Shown: positions 25,805-35,693, counted from the stretch's first letter. The stretch is 64,000 nt of DNA from Sphingopyxis alaskensis RB2256 (GCF_000013985.1 NC_008048.1:1550001-1614000); one strand, 5' to 3'. Numbers and translations are program-made. The notes: generated by a model not told the origin, from the sequence alone.

Positions 25805-28285
25805 CTATTCCGCGTTCGAAGGACAAGGGGGCGCATCCGGTGAGGACTCAATTCTTGCCGCGAGCAGCGTCAGCCCGAGCCCCTCATGCCCCGTGAGGCT
25901 GAGCGGATTTCCAACGCGCTGCAGATCGGCGCCACGGTCGGCAAAGCAGCGCAGTCGAATCTGGAGCTTCGACAATTTTCCTATCGGCGCCGCGCCGATC
26001 CAGTCGGTCACGTCGAGAGCGGCATTTCCGAAAGCGATGCTGACGCGTCCTTCGCCGACAGCGTCGACGCGGACGTCGAGGCGCAAGGCCATGTCCTGGC
26101 CAAGATGACGCATGAGGTCGGCATTCGGTCCGGAAATCTGGACCGATCCCATCCCGGCCCATCGAAACTGCTTGCCATCCTCCTGCGCCTTTACATCGAC
26201 CGATTTCACGGAAAGCATCCCGTTGGGACTGACGACGGCGGCCGATTCGACGGGCCGCACGCCGCCATCATCGCCGACGCTCATCGACCAGGGCGCGCGC
26301 GCACGGCCGCCGGCGAAGAAATTTTCGAGATTGAGCGCCGCGGCGAGGTCGATTCCGGGATCTTCGGGGAGCAGCGGCACAATCTGCGGCTTGTCGTAGC
26401 GAAGACCATAGCCGATCGGAAACAGCGGCGCGGCGATGGGCGACGCTGCCGTGGCGGGCCAGGCGAAGGGCAGTGTTCCGCTGAAATCGCGGATCGGCCT
26501 GCCGTCGCGACGGGCAACAAGGACGTCCGCGACGCCGGCGCCCTGTGAACCGGGCAGCCACGCAGCGACGAAGGCGTCCGCGGCGTTGATCTCGGGATTG
26601 GTGAACAACGGCCGACCGGAGAGAAAGACTGCGACAACGGGAATCCCTGCTTCCTTCAGCCGCTTGAGCCGGGCGAGGTCGGCAGGATTGACCGGCTGGT
26701 AATCGAGCGTCGGAACGTCGCCCTGAAACTCAGCATAAGGCTCCTCACCAAATATAAAGATCGCGACATCGGGTTTTGTTGTAAAGCTGCCGTCGGCTGA
26801 AAGCGTCGCCGCGCCGCCCGCCGCGCGGACCGCCTCTTCAATCCCTTCCCAGATCGTCTGACCGTTCGGAAAATCGTCGCGGGTGACGTCGCTGCCCTGC
26901 CAGCTGACGGTCCACCCGCCGGATTGCATCGCCATGCTGTGCGCCGCCGGACCGGCCACCAGCACGCGCGCGCCGGGGCGGATGGGCAGCAGACCGCCAT
27001 TATTCTTGAGCAGGACGAGCGATTTGGCGACCGCCTCGCGCGCGACGGCCAGATGATCCGGCGCCCCGATGATCGACGGATCGGCCCGGTCAGCCCGGAC
27101 GCCGTCGAAAAGACCCAGCTTGAACTTTACGCGCAGAATCCGGCGGACCGCATCATCGAGCCGCGCGGCGGGAATGATCCCCGACTTCGCCTGTTCGAGC
27201 GTCGATGCGTAAAGCCCCTTCCAGCTGTCCGGCGCCATGAACATGTCCAGTCCGGCCAGGATCGATTGGGGACAATCGGTGACGCTGCACCCCGGAACCT
27301 GACCATGACCGTTCCAGTCACCGACAACGAAACCCTCGAACCCCATCCGTTCTTTCAGGATCGTGGTCAGCAGCGCTTTGTTGCCGTGATGCTTGGTCCC
27401 GTTCCAGCTTGAGAAACTGGCCATGACGGTTAGCGCCCCCGCGTCAATCGCGGCGGGATAGCCTTGCGCATGGACCGCGATGAGCTCGGCCTCGCTGATC
27501 CTGGCGTCGCCCTGATCCTTGCCATGCTCGGTTCCGCCATCGGCCAGAAAATGCTTTGCCGTCGCGGCGACGCGGTCCTTCGCGATGGCTTGCCCCGGTA
27601 TGAGTTCGCCCTGCAGCCCCAGCGTCATTGCTTTCGCATATTGCGCAACAAGCTGCGGATCGGCGGCATAGCCCTCATAGGAGCGGCCCCAGCGAAGATC
27701 GCGCGGCACCGCGAGCGTCGGTGCGAACGTCCATTCGATACCGCTCGCGGCGATTTCGGCGGCCGTGATTTCGCCGATACGGCGGATCAGGCCGGGGTCG
27801 CGTGCGGCGCCGAGCCCGATATTGTGCGGAAAAATTGTCGCGCCTGGAACATTGTTGTGCCCGTGGACGGCATCGATGCCGAAGATGATCGGAACCGCGA
27901 CACCGTTCACACCCGGTCGCAGCGATGCTTCGCGAAACTCTCGAACGAGTCGCGCCCAGTCGGCAGCAGTCGAACGTTCATTGCCGTATGGACCGCTGTT
28001 TCCACCCGCAAGAATCGAACCCAGGGGGTAGGTTTCGAGATCCTTGGGCGTGATCGCGCTGATGTCGGCCTGAATCAACTGTCCGACCTTTTGCTCGACC
28101 GTCATCCGCTCGAGAAGGGCGTCGATGCGGCGTTCGGTTGCGGGGTCACTGATTGCCTGGGGGCTACGCGCAACAGGCCAGATTTCGGGATGCACCGGCG
28201 TCCCCCCCTCGTCCATCGCCACGGCCGTGCCAGCAGCCCCGGCAAGCGAGAGCGCAAGTGCCACCCCTATAGATTTCCGCCGCAT
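25805..28285 (-). CDS. Glycoside hydrolase family 3 beta-glucosidase/exoglucanase (ExoP-like), exported
   Basis: An 826-residue secreted enzyme releasing glucose from beta-glucans. The signal peptide is residues 1-23 (cleavage AVA-M). The GH3 N-domain has FGIDAVHGHNNVPGATIFPH, the KHF motif (244-246) and nucleophile D323 in VVGDWNG. The C-domain includes SLVLLKNNGGLLPI and GEEPYAEFQGD. About 160 extra residues at the end (from WSMSVGDDGG) match the galactose-binding-like domain of ExoP-type enzymes. The ATG at 28285 has GGGAGAG upstream. A LacI-type operator overlaps its promoter. No transporter adjoins it. Confidence 0.93.
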   Translation of the reverse strand: MRRKSIGVALALSLAGAAGTAVAMDEGGTPVHPEIWPVARSPQAISDPATERRIDALLERMTVEQKVGQLIQADISAITPKDLETYPLGSILAGGNSGPYGNERSTAADWARLVREFREASLRPGVNGVAVPIIFGIDAVHGHNNVPGATIFPHNIGLGAARDPGLIRRIGEITAAEIAASGIEWTFAPTLAVPRDLRWGRSYEGYAADPQLVAQYAKAMTLGLQGELIPGQAIAKDRVAATAKHFLADGGTEHGKDQGDARISEAELIAVHAQGYPAAIDAGALTVMASFSSWNGTKHHGNKALLTTILKERMGFEGFVVGDWNGHGQVPGCSVTDCPQSILAGLDMFMAPDSWKGLYASTLEQAKSGIIPAARLDDAVRRILRVKFKLGLFDGVRADRADPSIIGAPDHLAVAREAVAKSLVLLKNNGGLLPIRPGARVLVAGPAAHSMAMQSGGWTVSWQGSDVTRDDFPNGQTIWEGIEEAVRAAGGAATLSADGSFTTKPDVAIFIFGEEPYAEFQGDVPTLDYQPVNPADLARLKRLKEAGIPVVAVFLSGRPLFTNPEINAADAFVAAWLPGSQGAGVADVLVARRDGRPIRDFSGTLPFAWPATAASPIAAPLFPIGYGLRYDKPQIVPLLPEDPGIDLAAALNLENFFAGGRARAPWSMSVGDDGGVRPVESAAVVSPNGMLSVKSVDVKAQEDGKQFRWAGMGSVQISGPNADLMRHLGQDMALRLDVRVDAVGEGRVSIAFGNAALDVTDWIGAAPIGKLSKLQIRLRCFADRGADLQRVGNPLSLTGHEGLGLTLLAARIESSPDAPPCPSNAE

Positions 28286-28303
28286 CGTCTCTCCCTTCAC
28301 TCT

Positions 28304-28343
28304 TGTGAACGTTCTCATTTCAAGTGTCACAAAGATTTGTCAA
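28304..28343 (-). promoter_or_regulatory. Promoter and LacI-type operator of the GH3 gene
   Basis: On the minus strand TTGACA (28338-28343) is followed after 17 bp by AAATGA (28315-28320). The palindromic core GAACGTTC (28307-28314, in TGAGAACGTTCACA) overlaps the -10 and start site. LacI-family sugar regulators commonly bind a central-CG palindrome like this, so repression in the absence of substrate is likely. Confidence 0.5.
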
Positions 28344-28636
28344 AATCAAGAGGAGCGGGCTGGATCGACATTCAGGAGATGGCGCGCCGAAAATGATGGT
28401 TTTCGCGACCCGGAATGCAATGTGCAAGAGGCCACTGAGGAGCGGAAGCACCGAAAGCCGCCATTTGCGGGCCGCCAGAGCTGAATGTCGATGCGGCCCT
28501 GGGGTCAGATCCGCGTTGAGTGGGGAACGCCGGGCGGACCATCACTGCGGCGACATCATGATGAGGATATCAGGCGCGTTTGTTGGCTGCTCTCCACCAC
28601 TGCGACCGCCTGCTGCCCGAAAATCGATCGCGCCGG
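28344..28636. other. Intergenic stretch without a recognisable gene
   Basis: This gap between the GH3 promoter and the kup stop codon shows no convincing open frame. It contains one 12 bp inverted pair, ATCGACATTCAG at 28364 and its complement at 28491, separated by 115 bp. No terminator for kup was seen. Confidence 0.5.
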
Positions 28637-30598
28637 TCAGATCGCGACCTGGCTACCCAGTTCGACCACCCGATTACTTGGCAGACGGAAATATTCCATC
28701 GCGCTTTCCGAATTGCGCAGCATCCACGCGAAAAGCTTTTCGCGCCAGATCGGCATCCCCGGTTTCTTCGCCGCAATCAGGGTCTGGCGCGACAGGAAAA
28801 AGCTGGTTTCCAGCATCTTGAACTCACCGCCACAGCTCGTCACCCGCATCAGCGCCTCGGGCACGTCGATCGGCTGCATGAAACCATAGTTGAGCACCAA
28901 CCGGTGGAATCCCTGCCCCAGATCTTCGAGCTGGCAAAGCTTGCTTTCGGGGACGAACGGCACGTCGGCAATCTTGATCGTCAGCAGGATGATGCGCTCG
29001 TGCAGCACCTTGTTGTGCTTGAGGTTGTGGAGCAGCGCGTGCGGCACGCCGTCGCTGCTCGATGTCATGAAGACCGCGGTGCCAGGCACGCGCGTCGCGC
29101 TGTTCGCAGCCGACTTCACGAAAATCGGGATCGGCATCGCACCCTCGGCCATTTCCTCCTGCATCAGCTTGCGCCCGCGCGACCAGGTGGTGAGCAGCGT
29201 GAAGATGGTGAGCCCGATCACCAGCGGCACCCAGCCGCCGTCGGGCACCTTGATCAGGTTGGCGCCGAAATAGGCGATGTCGACGATGAAGAAGACCGCG
29301 AGCACCGGCAGCGCCTTCCATGCCGGCCATTTCCATAATGTGAAGAGCACGACGCTCATCAAACAGGTATCGATGAACATCGCCCCGGTCACGGCAATGC
29401 CATAGGCCGCGGCAAGGTTGCTCGACGAGCCGAAGCCGAGGACGAGCAGAATCACCATGACCATCAGCCCCCAGTTGACAATGGGAATGTATATCTGCCC
29501 CGCCGCCGACGCGCTGGTGTGCTCGACCCGCAGGCGCGGCATGAAGCCGAGCTGGATCGCCTGCTGGGTCAGCGAGAAGGCGCCCGAGATCACCGCCTGG
29601 CTGGCGATGATCGTCGCAAGCAGCGCGAGGATGACGACGGGCAGTTCGAGAAACTGCGGCATCATCTGGAAAAAGGGATCGGCAATCAGTTCGGTGCGCG
29701 GCCCCGCTTCGGCCGCAAGGACCATCGCGCCCTGTCCCATATAGTTGAGCATCAACGCGGGCAGCACGAAACTCAGCCACGAGAGGCCGATCGGCCCGCG
29801 ACCGAAATGCCCCATGTCGGCATAAAGCGCCTCCGCGCCGGTCACCGCGAGCACGACCGCGCCGAGCGCGATAAAGGCCGTGAAACCGTCGAGGTAAAAG
29901 AATCGTAGGGCGTTGACCGGGTTGAGCGTCTCGACGATGATCCACGGATTATTGCCGATATGCAGGATACCAAGCCCTGCAAGCATCAGGAAATAGAGCA
30001 GCATGATCGGGCCGAACAGCGCGCCGACCTTCGCCGTCCCGCGCGCCTGGATCGCGAACAGGCCGATGAGTATGCCCAGGGCGATCGGCACGATATAGGG
30101 TTCGAATCCCTTGTCGACATAGGACAGGCCTTCGGTCGCCGAAAGCACCGACATCGCCGGGGTAATCATGCTGTCGCCATAGAAGAGGGCGGTGGCAAAC
30201 ACGCCCAGAAGGACGATCGGCCAGGTCCAGCGCTTGCCTTCCGACGAGCGGCTGATCAGCGCGAGCAGCGCGAGGCTGCCCCCCTCGCCCTTGTTGTCGG
30301 CGCGCATGATCGTCATCACATATTTGAAGGTGACGACGAGCATCATCGACCAGAAAACGAGGCTCAGCACACCATAGATATGCAGCCGGTCGGGCTCGAT
30401 CGGATGATGCCCCGCAAAGGTTTCGCGGAACGCATAGAGCGGGCTGGTACCGATGTCGCCGAAGACGACGCCGACCGCACCGACGGCAAGCTTCAGCTTG
30501 CCGTCACCATGAGGGCCATGGCCGTGATGGCCGGTTTCGGCGGCGGCTTCGATGGCGGTTGCCACGCCCTCGGCCGCCCGTTGCGACTCAGCAGTCAT
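28637..30598 (-). CDS. kup: Low-affinity potassium transporter Kup
   Basis: A 653-residue K+/H+ symporter with about 12 membrane helices and a cytoplasmic C-terminal domain of roughly 150 residues. Family motifs include [15 protein letters not shown] (46-60), [16 protein letters not shown] and [15 protein letters not shown]. The N-terminus before this is a His/Gly-rich cytosolic tail ([12 protein letters not shown]). It is a single gene between GH3 and the ccm operon. Confidence 0.95.
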
Positions 30599-30637
30599 CG
30601 CGCGCCTTTAGACGAGCCTGCGATTTTGGAACAGGTT

Positions 30638-31312
30638 TCAATTCGGGACGCTCGCTACGGTTTCGTCGGCCGGGCCCGCAGGTGCCGCTGGCGTCGGCCC
30701 CAGCGCCTGCCGAAGCTGCGCGAGCCGCATTTCGAGGTCGGCGCGCCAGGGCGCATCGGCGGGGCTGCGCGCGAGCAGTTCGCTCCACACCGCTTCGGCG
30801 CCTTTAAGGTCACCGCCCTGCGCGAGCGCGAGGCCCGCGAAGAAGGGCGGCGCCGGGTGCGACGGATCGCGCCGCGCCGCTTCGTCGAAGGCGAGCGCGG
30901 CGGCGGGCGACATCATGCCGCCGCCATGCGCCGCGAGCGCATTGCCCAGCCCCACCCACAGGTCGACATTGTCGGGATATTTTTCCAGCCCCTTTTCGAG
31001 CGTCTTCGCCGCCAGTTCGGTCTTGCCCGTGCGCGCAAAACCGTCGGACATGCCGAGCCATTGGGCCGCCGGACCAAAGCGTTCGGCCATCCCCTGCCGC
31101 TCGTCGGTCAACGCCTCGCCAAAGCCGTCGGGTTCCGGCGCCGGCGCGACGGGCTTGCCCGGCAGCGACGGGCTGCCCTGAAGCGCATAGCCCGCCAGCC
31201 CCAGCATCACCGCGGCACCGGCCAGCGGCCGGGCGGCGGCGGGCAAGCGACCCAACCAGAAAATACCGCCGATCGTCAGCGCGGCGGCGACCATGACCCA
31301 GAACCACGTCAC
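30638..31312 (-). CDS. ccmI: Cytochrome c maturation protein CcmI-like (TPR)
   Basis: A 224-residue membrane-anchored TPR protein. Two short hydrophobic stretches lie in the first 45 residues, then TPR helices (ARTGKTELAAKTLEKGLEKY, VDLWVGLGNALAA, AALAFDEAARRDPSHPAPPF). In the Ccm system such proteins hold apocytochrome c for heme ligation. It is shorter than fused CcmI proteins and looks like the periplasmic TPR part with its own anchor. It overlaps ccmH by 4 bp and ends the operon. Confidence 0.82.
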   Translation of the reverse strand: MTWFWVMVAAALTIGGIFWLGRLPAAARPLAGAAVMLGLAGYALQGSPSLPGKPVAPAPEPDGFGEALTDERQGMAERFGPAAQWLGMSDGFARTGKTELAAKTLEKGLEKYPDNVDLWVGLGNALAAHGGGMMSPAAALAFDEAARRDPSHPAPPFFAGLALAQGGDLKGAEAVWSELLARSPADAPWRADLEMRLAQLRQALGPTPAAPAGPADETVASVPN

Positions 31313-31740
31313 GTCTTGTCCTCCTCCTCGTCACCGCCGCGGCGAAAGCGGCCGAACGCCAGCCAGCCGCCGATCGCGAGGAACAACAGCGGCCCCAGCC
31401 ACAACAGCGCTGTCGCACCGTCGAACGGCGGATCATAAGTCACCCAATTTCCATAACGCGCGACGAGCCACGCCTTGATCTCGTCCGGGCTTTCGCCCGC
31501 CGCGATCTTGCTGCGCACCTCGTGCCGCATGTCGCCCGCCAGCGGCGCATCAGAATCGGCAATCGACTGGCCCTGACAGACCAGACAGCGCAGTTCTTCC
31601 ATCAAAGCCTTGGCACGCGCTTCCTTCGCAGGGTCATTAAGCTGCTGATAGGCATAGGGCGCGGGCGGCAGCCGGTCCTGCGCCGCTACCGGCAAGACCA
31701 GCGCGCCGAGCAGGCAAAGGAGAGCCACCCGCACGCTCAT
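31309..31740 (-). CDS. ccmH: Cytochrome c maturation protein CcmH
   Basis: A 143-residue thiol oxidoreductase acting in the periplasm on apocytochrome c. It has a signal peptide (1-20), the family motif LRCLVCQGQSI with C52 and C55, a three-helix core ending at WLVARYGNWVTYDPPF, and a C-terminal membrane helix. It overlaps both neighbours by 4 bp. Confidence 0.96.
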   Translation of the reverse strand: MSVRVALLCLLGALVLPVAAQDRLPPAPYAYQQLNDPAKEARAKALMEELRCLVCQGQSIADSDAPLAGDMRHEVRSKIAAGESPDEIKAWLVARYGNWVTYDPPFDGATALLWLGPLLFLAIGGWLAFGRFRRGGDEEEDKT

Positions 31741-32267
31741 TTCATCGCCTCGATCTTCGCAACGATTTCGGGTACCTGATCGGCGAGGATCACGCCCTGT
31801 ATCTGCTCGCGGATGACGCCCTTGCCGTCGACGAGGAAGGTTTCGGGCACTCCCGACGACCCAAGGGCGATCTGGACGCTGCTCTGCATGTCGGCGCCGA
31901 TGCGGTCGAAGGGATTGCCATATTCGTTCAGGAACGCCGCGACATCCTCGGGCCGGTCGCGGATCGCAATACCGTCGATCGGCACGCCTGCGGCCTTCAG
32001 CGCCTCAAGCTGCGGCGCCTCGGCGCGGCACGGGATGCACCAGCTTGCGAATATATTGACCAGCCGCGGCCGCCCGTCGGCAAGGTCGCTGCTCTTCAGT
32101 CCCGGCACGCCCGCGGTGGCGGGCGGCAGGTCGAACAGCGGCATCGGCTTGTCGATCCACTGCGACTGGATCAGCGTTTCGGCGGGCGTCACCAGTCGGT
32201 AGATGAAGGCGCCGAACAACAGCCCCATGATCGCCAGCGGCACAAACAAGACCCAGCGGTTCGTCAT
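31737..32267 (-). CDS. ccmG: Thiol:disulfide interchange protein CcmG/DsbE
   Basis: A 176-residue membrane-anchored thioredoxin-like protein. One N-terminal helix (6-24) is followed by a thioredoxin fold with WCIPC (C77, C80) and the cis-Pro loop GVPETFLVDGKG. It supplies reductant for CcmH and apocytochrome c. The ATG at 32267 overlaps the ccmF stop. Confidence 0.95.
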   Translation of the reverse strand: MTNRWVLFVPLAIMGLLFGAFIYRLVTPAETLIQSQWIDKPMPLFDLPPATAGVPGLKSSDLADGRPRLVNIFASWCIPCRAEAPQLEALKAAGVPIDGIAIRDRPEDVAAFLNEYGNPFDRIGADMQSSVQIALGSSGVPETFLVDGKGVIREQIQGVILADQVPEIVAKIEAMK

Positions 32268-34234
32268 GGCGCAAAACGCTCCTGTGATTTGCGGTGCCGG
32301 CGCGCGCGCCACATGGCGAGCAGCTGCGCGCGTCCAAGCAGCGACAAAGTGGCGCCGAGCGCGATCAGGCCGCCGCCAAGCCATATCCACCACACCAACG
32401 GTTTCCACCACAGGCGAATCTGGTAGCGGTCGGCGCGGCCATCCTCGCCCGTCACCGGCTGGCCGAGCACTGCATAAAGCTGCCCGCCCGGCCGCGTCAG
32501 CAATGCCGCCTCGTTCGTTTCGGTCGGTGCCGTGCCCATCAGCCCCGGAAAGGTTCGCGCTTCGGGTTTCATCGTAAAGCTGCTGCCCGATGGGGTGGTC
32601 GCGACCAGCGCGCCCTCAATGGCAGTATAGTTCGGCCCGGCCAGGGGCTTCACGCCGACGAACTTCACCGAAAAATCGGCGATGCGGATCGTCTCGCCGG
32701 GCGCGGCGGCGACCAGCCTTTCCTTGATGAACGCGCTCTCTGCTCCCATGCCGGCGAGGCACACACCGACGCCGAAATGCGCGACGACCATGCCCCAGGT
32801 CGGCAAAGGCACGCGGCGGAGGTTGCGGCCCCACAAGGGCGCCAGGCTCGCGACCGCGACGATGCCCGCGACGGTCATGCCGAGCAGCGGCAGGATACCG
32901 ACCTTGCCGCCGAACAGGATCAACGCGAACAGTATCGCCGCCCCGGCGAAGATCGCGACAGGCAGGCGCGACCACAGCCGTTTGCCGTCGTCCTTGCGCC
33001 AGCTGAGCAACGGCCCGGCAACCATCACGAGGCAGAGGATCAGCGCGAGCGGCCCCGCCACCTTGTTATAATAGGGCGGACCGACGGAAATCTTCTCGCC
33101 CATCGCCTCGGCGACGATCGGATAGAGCGTGCCGAGAAGGACGAGCGCGAGGATCGTCGTAAGCAGCAGGTTGTTGATCACGAGCGAGCCTTCGCGGCTC
33201 AGCAGCGCAAATTTCTTTCCTTCGGCAACCGACCCGGCGCGCAGGGCAAAAAGGGTCAGCGCGCCGCCGATATAGATCGCCATCAGCACGAGCAGAAAGG
33301 TGCCGCGCTCGGGATCGACGGCAAAGCTGTGGACGCTCGTGAGCAGACCCGACCGCACGATGAAGGTGCCGACCATCGACATCGAAAAGCCGATCACCGC
33401 GAGCATCACCGTCCACGCGCGCAGCGCGTTACGCGTCGCCGTGACCGCGACCGAATGGAGCAGCGCCGCGCCCGCGAGCCAGGGCACGAGCGAGACATTC
33501 TCGACCGGATCCCAGAACCACCAGCCGCCCCAGCCGAGTTCATAATAGGCCCAGTAACTCCCCGCGGTGATGCCCAGGGTCAGGAAGATCCAGCTTCCCA
33601 GCACCCACGGCCGCATCGCGCGCGCGAAGGCCGGACCGATCTCGCGCGTGATCAGCGCGCCCACGGCAAAGCTGAACGCGACCGACAGCCCGACATAGCC
33701 GACGTAAAGCGTCGGCGGGTGAAAGGCCAAACCGATGTCCTGAAGCAGCGGGTTCAGGCCCTGCCCGTCGGGAGGCGCGACCGGCAACCGCTTGAAGGGA
33801 TTGGAAGAGAAAAGCAGAAAGGCGAAAAAGCCGAGGCTCAGCGCCGCCTGCGCCGCCAGCGTCGCAATCAGCGTATCCTCGCGCAGCCGCTTTTCGAAAA
33901 GCGCGATCAGCGCCCCCGACAGCGACAGGATCATCAGCCACAGCAGCATCGACCCTTCGTGATTGCCCCATGTCCCGGCAATCTTGAAGATCATCGGCTT
34001 CAAACTGTTGCTGTTGCGCGCGACCAGCTCGACCGACATGTCGGACCGCACGAACAGCGCGATGAGCAGACCAAAGGCGGCCGTGGTAAGCACACCCTGC
34101 GCGACGCTCGCCGGTCGCACCAGCGCCGCCAGATCCCCCGGTCCGCCGCGCAGGAACAAGGTTCCCGCGACGAGTGACAGGCACGCGAGCGCCGCCGCGA
34201 TCCACAGCAGGGCAAGGCCGAGTTCGGCGATCAT
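32264..34234 (-). CDS. ccmF: Heme lyase subunit CcmF
   Basis: A 656-residue polytopic membrane protein that attaches heme to apocytochrome c with CcmH. WGNHEGSMLLWLMIL is near residue 90 and the tryptophan-rich WWFWDPVENVSLVPWLAGAA near 230. The conserved His residues of the heme-handling domain are within these. The length is normal. A 133 bp gap holding a palindromic repeat separates it from ccmE; all later junctions overlap. Confidence 0.97.
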   Translation of the reverse strand: MIAELGLALLWIAAALACLSLVAGTLFLRGGPGDLAALVRPASVAQGVLTTAAFGLLIALFVRSDMSVELVARNSNSLKPMIFKIAGTWGNHEGSMLLWLMILSLSGALIALFEKRLREDTLIATLAAQAALSLGFFAFLLFSSNPFKRLPVAPPDGQGLNPLLQDIGLAFHPPTLYVGYVGLSVAFSFAVGALITREIGPAFARAMRPWVLGSWIFLTLGITAGSYWAYYELGWGGWWFWDPVENVSLVPWLAGAALLHSVAVTATRNALRAWTVMLAVIGFSMSMVGTFIVRSGLLTSVHSFAVDPERGTFLLVLMAIYIGGALTLFALRAGSVAEGKKFALLSREGSLVINNLLLTTILALVLLGTLYPIVAEAMGEKISVGPPYYNKVAGPLALILCLVMVAGPLLSWRKDDGKRLWSRLPVAIFAGAAILFALILFGGKVGILPLLGMTVAGIVAVASLAPLWGRNLRRVPLPTWGMVVAHFGVGVCLAGMGAESAFIKERLVAAAPGETIRIADFSVKFVGVKPLAGPNYTAIEGALVATTPSGSSFTMKPEARTFPGLMGTAPTETNEAALLTRPGGQLYAVLGQPVTGEDGRADRYQIRLWWKPLVWWIWLGGGLIALGATLSLLGRAQLLAMWRARRHRKSQERFAP

Positions 34235-34259
34235 CTGGCTATGCCCTTACACCACACGT

Positions 34260-34352
34260 CGTCATTGCGAGGAGCGAAGCGACGAAGCAGTCTCCAGCTC
34301 TCAGGGTAAAAGGCCGCACGCAGGAGATTGCTTCGCGGCGCTCGCAATGACG
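34260..34352. repeat. Palindromic repeat, CGTCATTGCGAG family, inside the ccm operon
   Basis: Imperfect arms (CGTCATTGCGAG-GAGCGAAG... and ...GCGCTCGCAATGACG) place it in the family of 10065-10136. It sits between ccmE and ccmF, genes that must be co-expressed, so here it cannot be a full terminator. Confidence 0.85.
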
Positions 34353-34367
34353 GGAATGATGTACAAT

Positions 34368-34805
34368 TCATCCCTCCACCGCCGCCTTCATATTCTTCGG
34401 CATCTCGCCCATCTGCGGCGGCATATAACGCTCGTCATGTTTCGCCAGGATACGATCGGCAACGAACGTCCCGTCGGCGCGCATCCGTCCGTCGGCGATC
34501 ATGCCGCTTTCCTCGCCGAACAGGTCGGGAACGATGCCTGTATATTCGACGGGCACCGACGCCTGGCCATCGGTCGCAACGAAGCGGATCGTGAGGCCGT
34601 CGGCCTGGCGCACGATACTGCCCTTGGCAACCATGCCGCCCAGCCGCATCGCTTCGCCAACCGCGGCCTTGCCGCCTGCAATTTCAACGGGCGTGCGGAA
34701 ATAAGCGGCCTCGTCGCGGAGCGCGCTCGCCGCGAGCACGCCCGCGCCCGCAACGCCGCACAGCGCCGCGACCGCCAGGATCAGCCGCTGATGCTTTGCC
34801 TTCAT
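34368..34805 (-). CDS. ccmE: Heme chaperone CcmE
   Basis: A 145-residue periplasmic heme carrier with one N-terminal anchor helix (8-28) and an OB-fold domain. The heme-binding His is H123 with Y127 in LAKHDERYMPP, the standard HxxxY motif. The start at 34805 overlaps the ccmD stop (ATGA). Confidence 0.96.
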   Translation of the reverse strand: MKAKHQRLILAVAALCGVAGAGVLAASALRDEAAYFRTPVEIAGGKAAVGEAMRLGGMVAKGSIVRQADGLTIRFVATDGQASVPVEYTGIVPDLFGEESGMIADGRMRADGTFVADRILAKHDERYMPPQMGEMPKNMKAAVEG

Positions 34806-34957
34806 TTGCGATCCTTCCGCAGCGCGTCGCTGCGTTTCTCGGCGCGCGTCATCGCGCGCCAGCTCGACCACAGCACCGCGCCCGTCAGCACGATCGTCAG
34901 ACCATAGGCCGCGGCGACATAGGCCCATTGCCCGCCGCCGCTGATCACCCCCGTCAC
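34802..34957 (-). CDS. ccmD: Heme exporter protein CcmD
   Basis: A 51-residue single-helix protein read from a GTG 4 bp after the ccmC stop; it ends inside the ccmE start. The translation runs from MTGVISGGGQWAYVAAAYGL through one hydrophobic helix (about 13-32) and into a basic tail, WRAMTRAEKRSDALRKDRK. Size, helix-then-charged-tail layout and position between ccmC and ccmE all match CcmD, which helps release holo-CcmE. Confidence 0.85.
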   Translation of the reverse strand: MTGVISGGGQWAYVAAAYGLTIVLTGAVLWSSWRAMTRAEKRSDALRKDRK

Positions 34958-34961
34958 GCCG

Positions 34962-35693
34962 TCACCCCTCCTCGTCGGCCAAGCGCCGCAGCCGCGCCGC
35001 GACGCGGTTGTCGGCGATGATCCGCCGCATCCGCATCAGCACGATCGCTCCGAATAGCAGCGAAAAACCCAGCAAGGTCAAGCCCAACGGCCACAGCAGC
35101 GCGCCGTCGATGCTCGATCCGCCAAGGGTGATGCTCGGTCCCTGGTGCAGGCTGTTCCACCACACGACGCTGCGGTTGATGATCGGGATGTTGACCGCGC
35201 CGACCAGCGCATAGATCGCCGCGCCGCGCGACAGCGATCCGCCCTGCCGCTGCGCATCATCGCCGTTCGTCAGCGCGATGAAGCCCGCATAAAGGAACAG
35301 CAGGACGAGCATCGAGGTCATCCGCCCGTCCCATTCCCACCAGGTTCCCCAGGTCGGCTTGCCCCAGATCGATCCGGTGGCCAGACAGAGCACGGTGAAC
35401 AGCATCCCCGGCACCGCAACCGCGCGCGCGGCGATACCCGCCAGCGGATGCCGCCACACAAGCTGGACAAGCCCCGCGATCGCCAGCGATGTCCATCCGC
35501 CCATGCCGAGCCACGCCGACGGCACATGAACATAAAGGATACGCGCGGTTTCACCCTGCTTGTAATCGCCGGGGACCATCGTCAGTCCCGCCAGGGCGCC
35601 GCCGAGCACGAACACCAGCCCGAGGCCGAGCAGCCAAGGCGTCAGCGGCCTGGCAATCGCCAGAAAACGGGTCGGATTGGCATAGGCGTGCAT
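34962..35693 (-). CDS. ccmC: Heme transporter/handling protein CcmC
   Basis: A 243-residue protein with six membrane helices that loads heme onto CcmE. The tryptophan-rich motif WGTWWEWDGRMTS is near residues 114-126, with His residues in HVPSAW and NSLHQG on either side. It is the first gene of ccmCDEFGHI in this window; ccmA and ccmB are not present and must lie elsewhere. Confidence 0.96.
   Translation of the reverse strand: MHAYANPTRFLAIARPLTPWLLGLGLVFVLGGALAGLTMVPGDYKQGETARILYVHVPSAWLGMGGWTSLAIAGLVQLVWRHPLAGIAARAVAVPGMLFTVLCLATGSIWGKPTWGTWWEWDGRMTSMLVLLFLYAGFIALTNGDDAQRQGGSLSRGAAIYALVGAVNIPIINRSVVWWNSLHQGPSITLGGSSIDGALLWPLGLTLLGFSLLFGAIVLMRMRRIIADNRVAARLRRLADEEG

Noticed and set aside
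28495..28520. GGGGTCAG sequence resembling the MITE terminus
   Set aside because: Only 7-8 bases match, the following bases differ, and no second end is present nearby.
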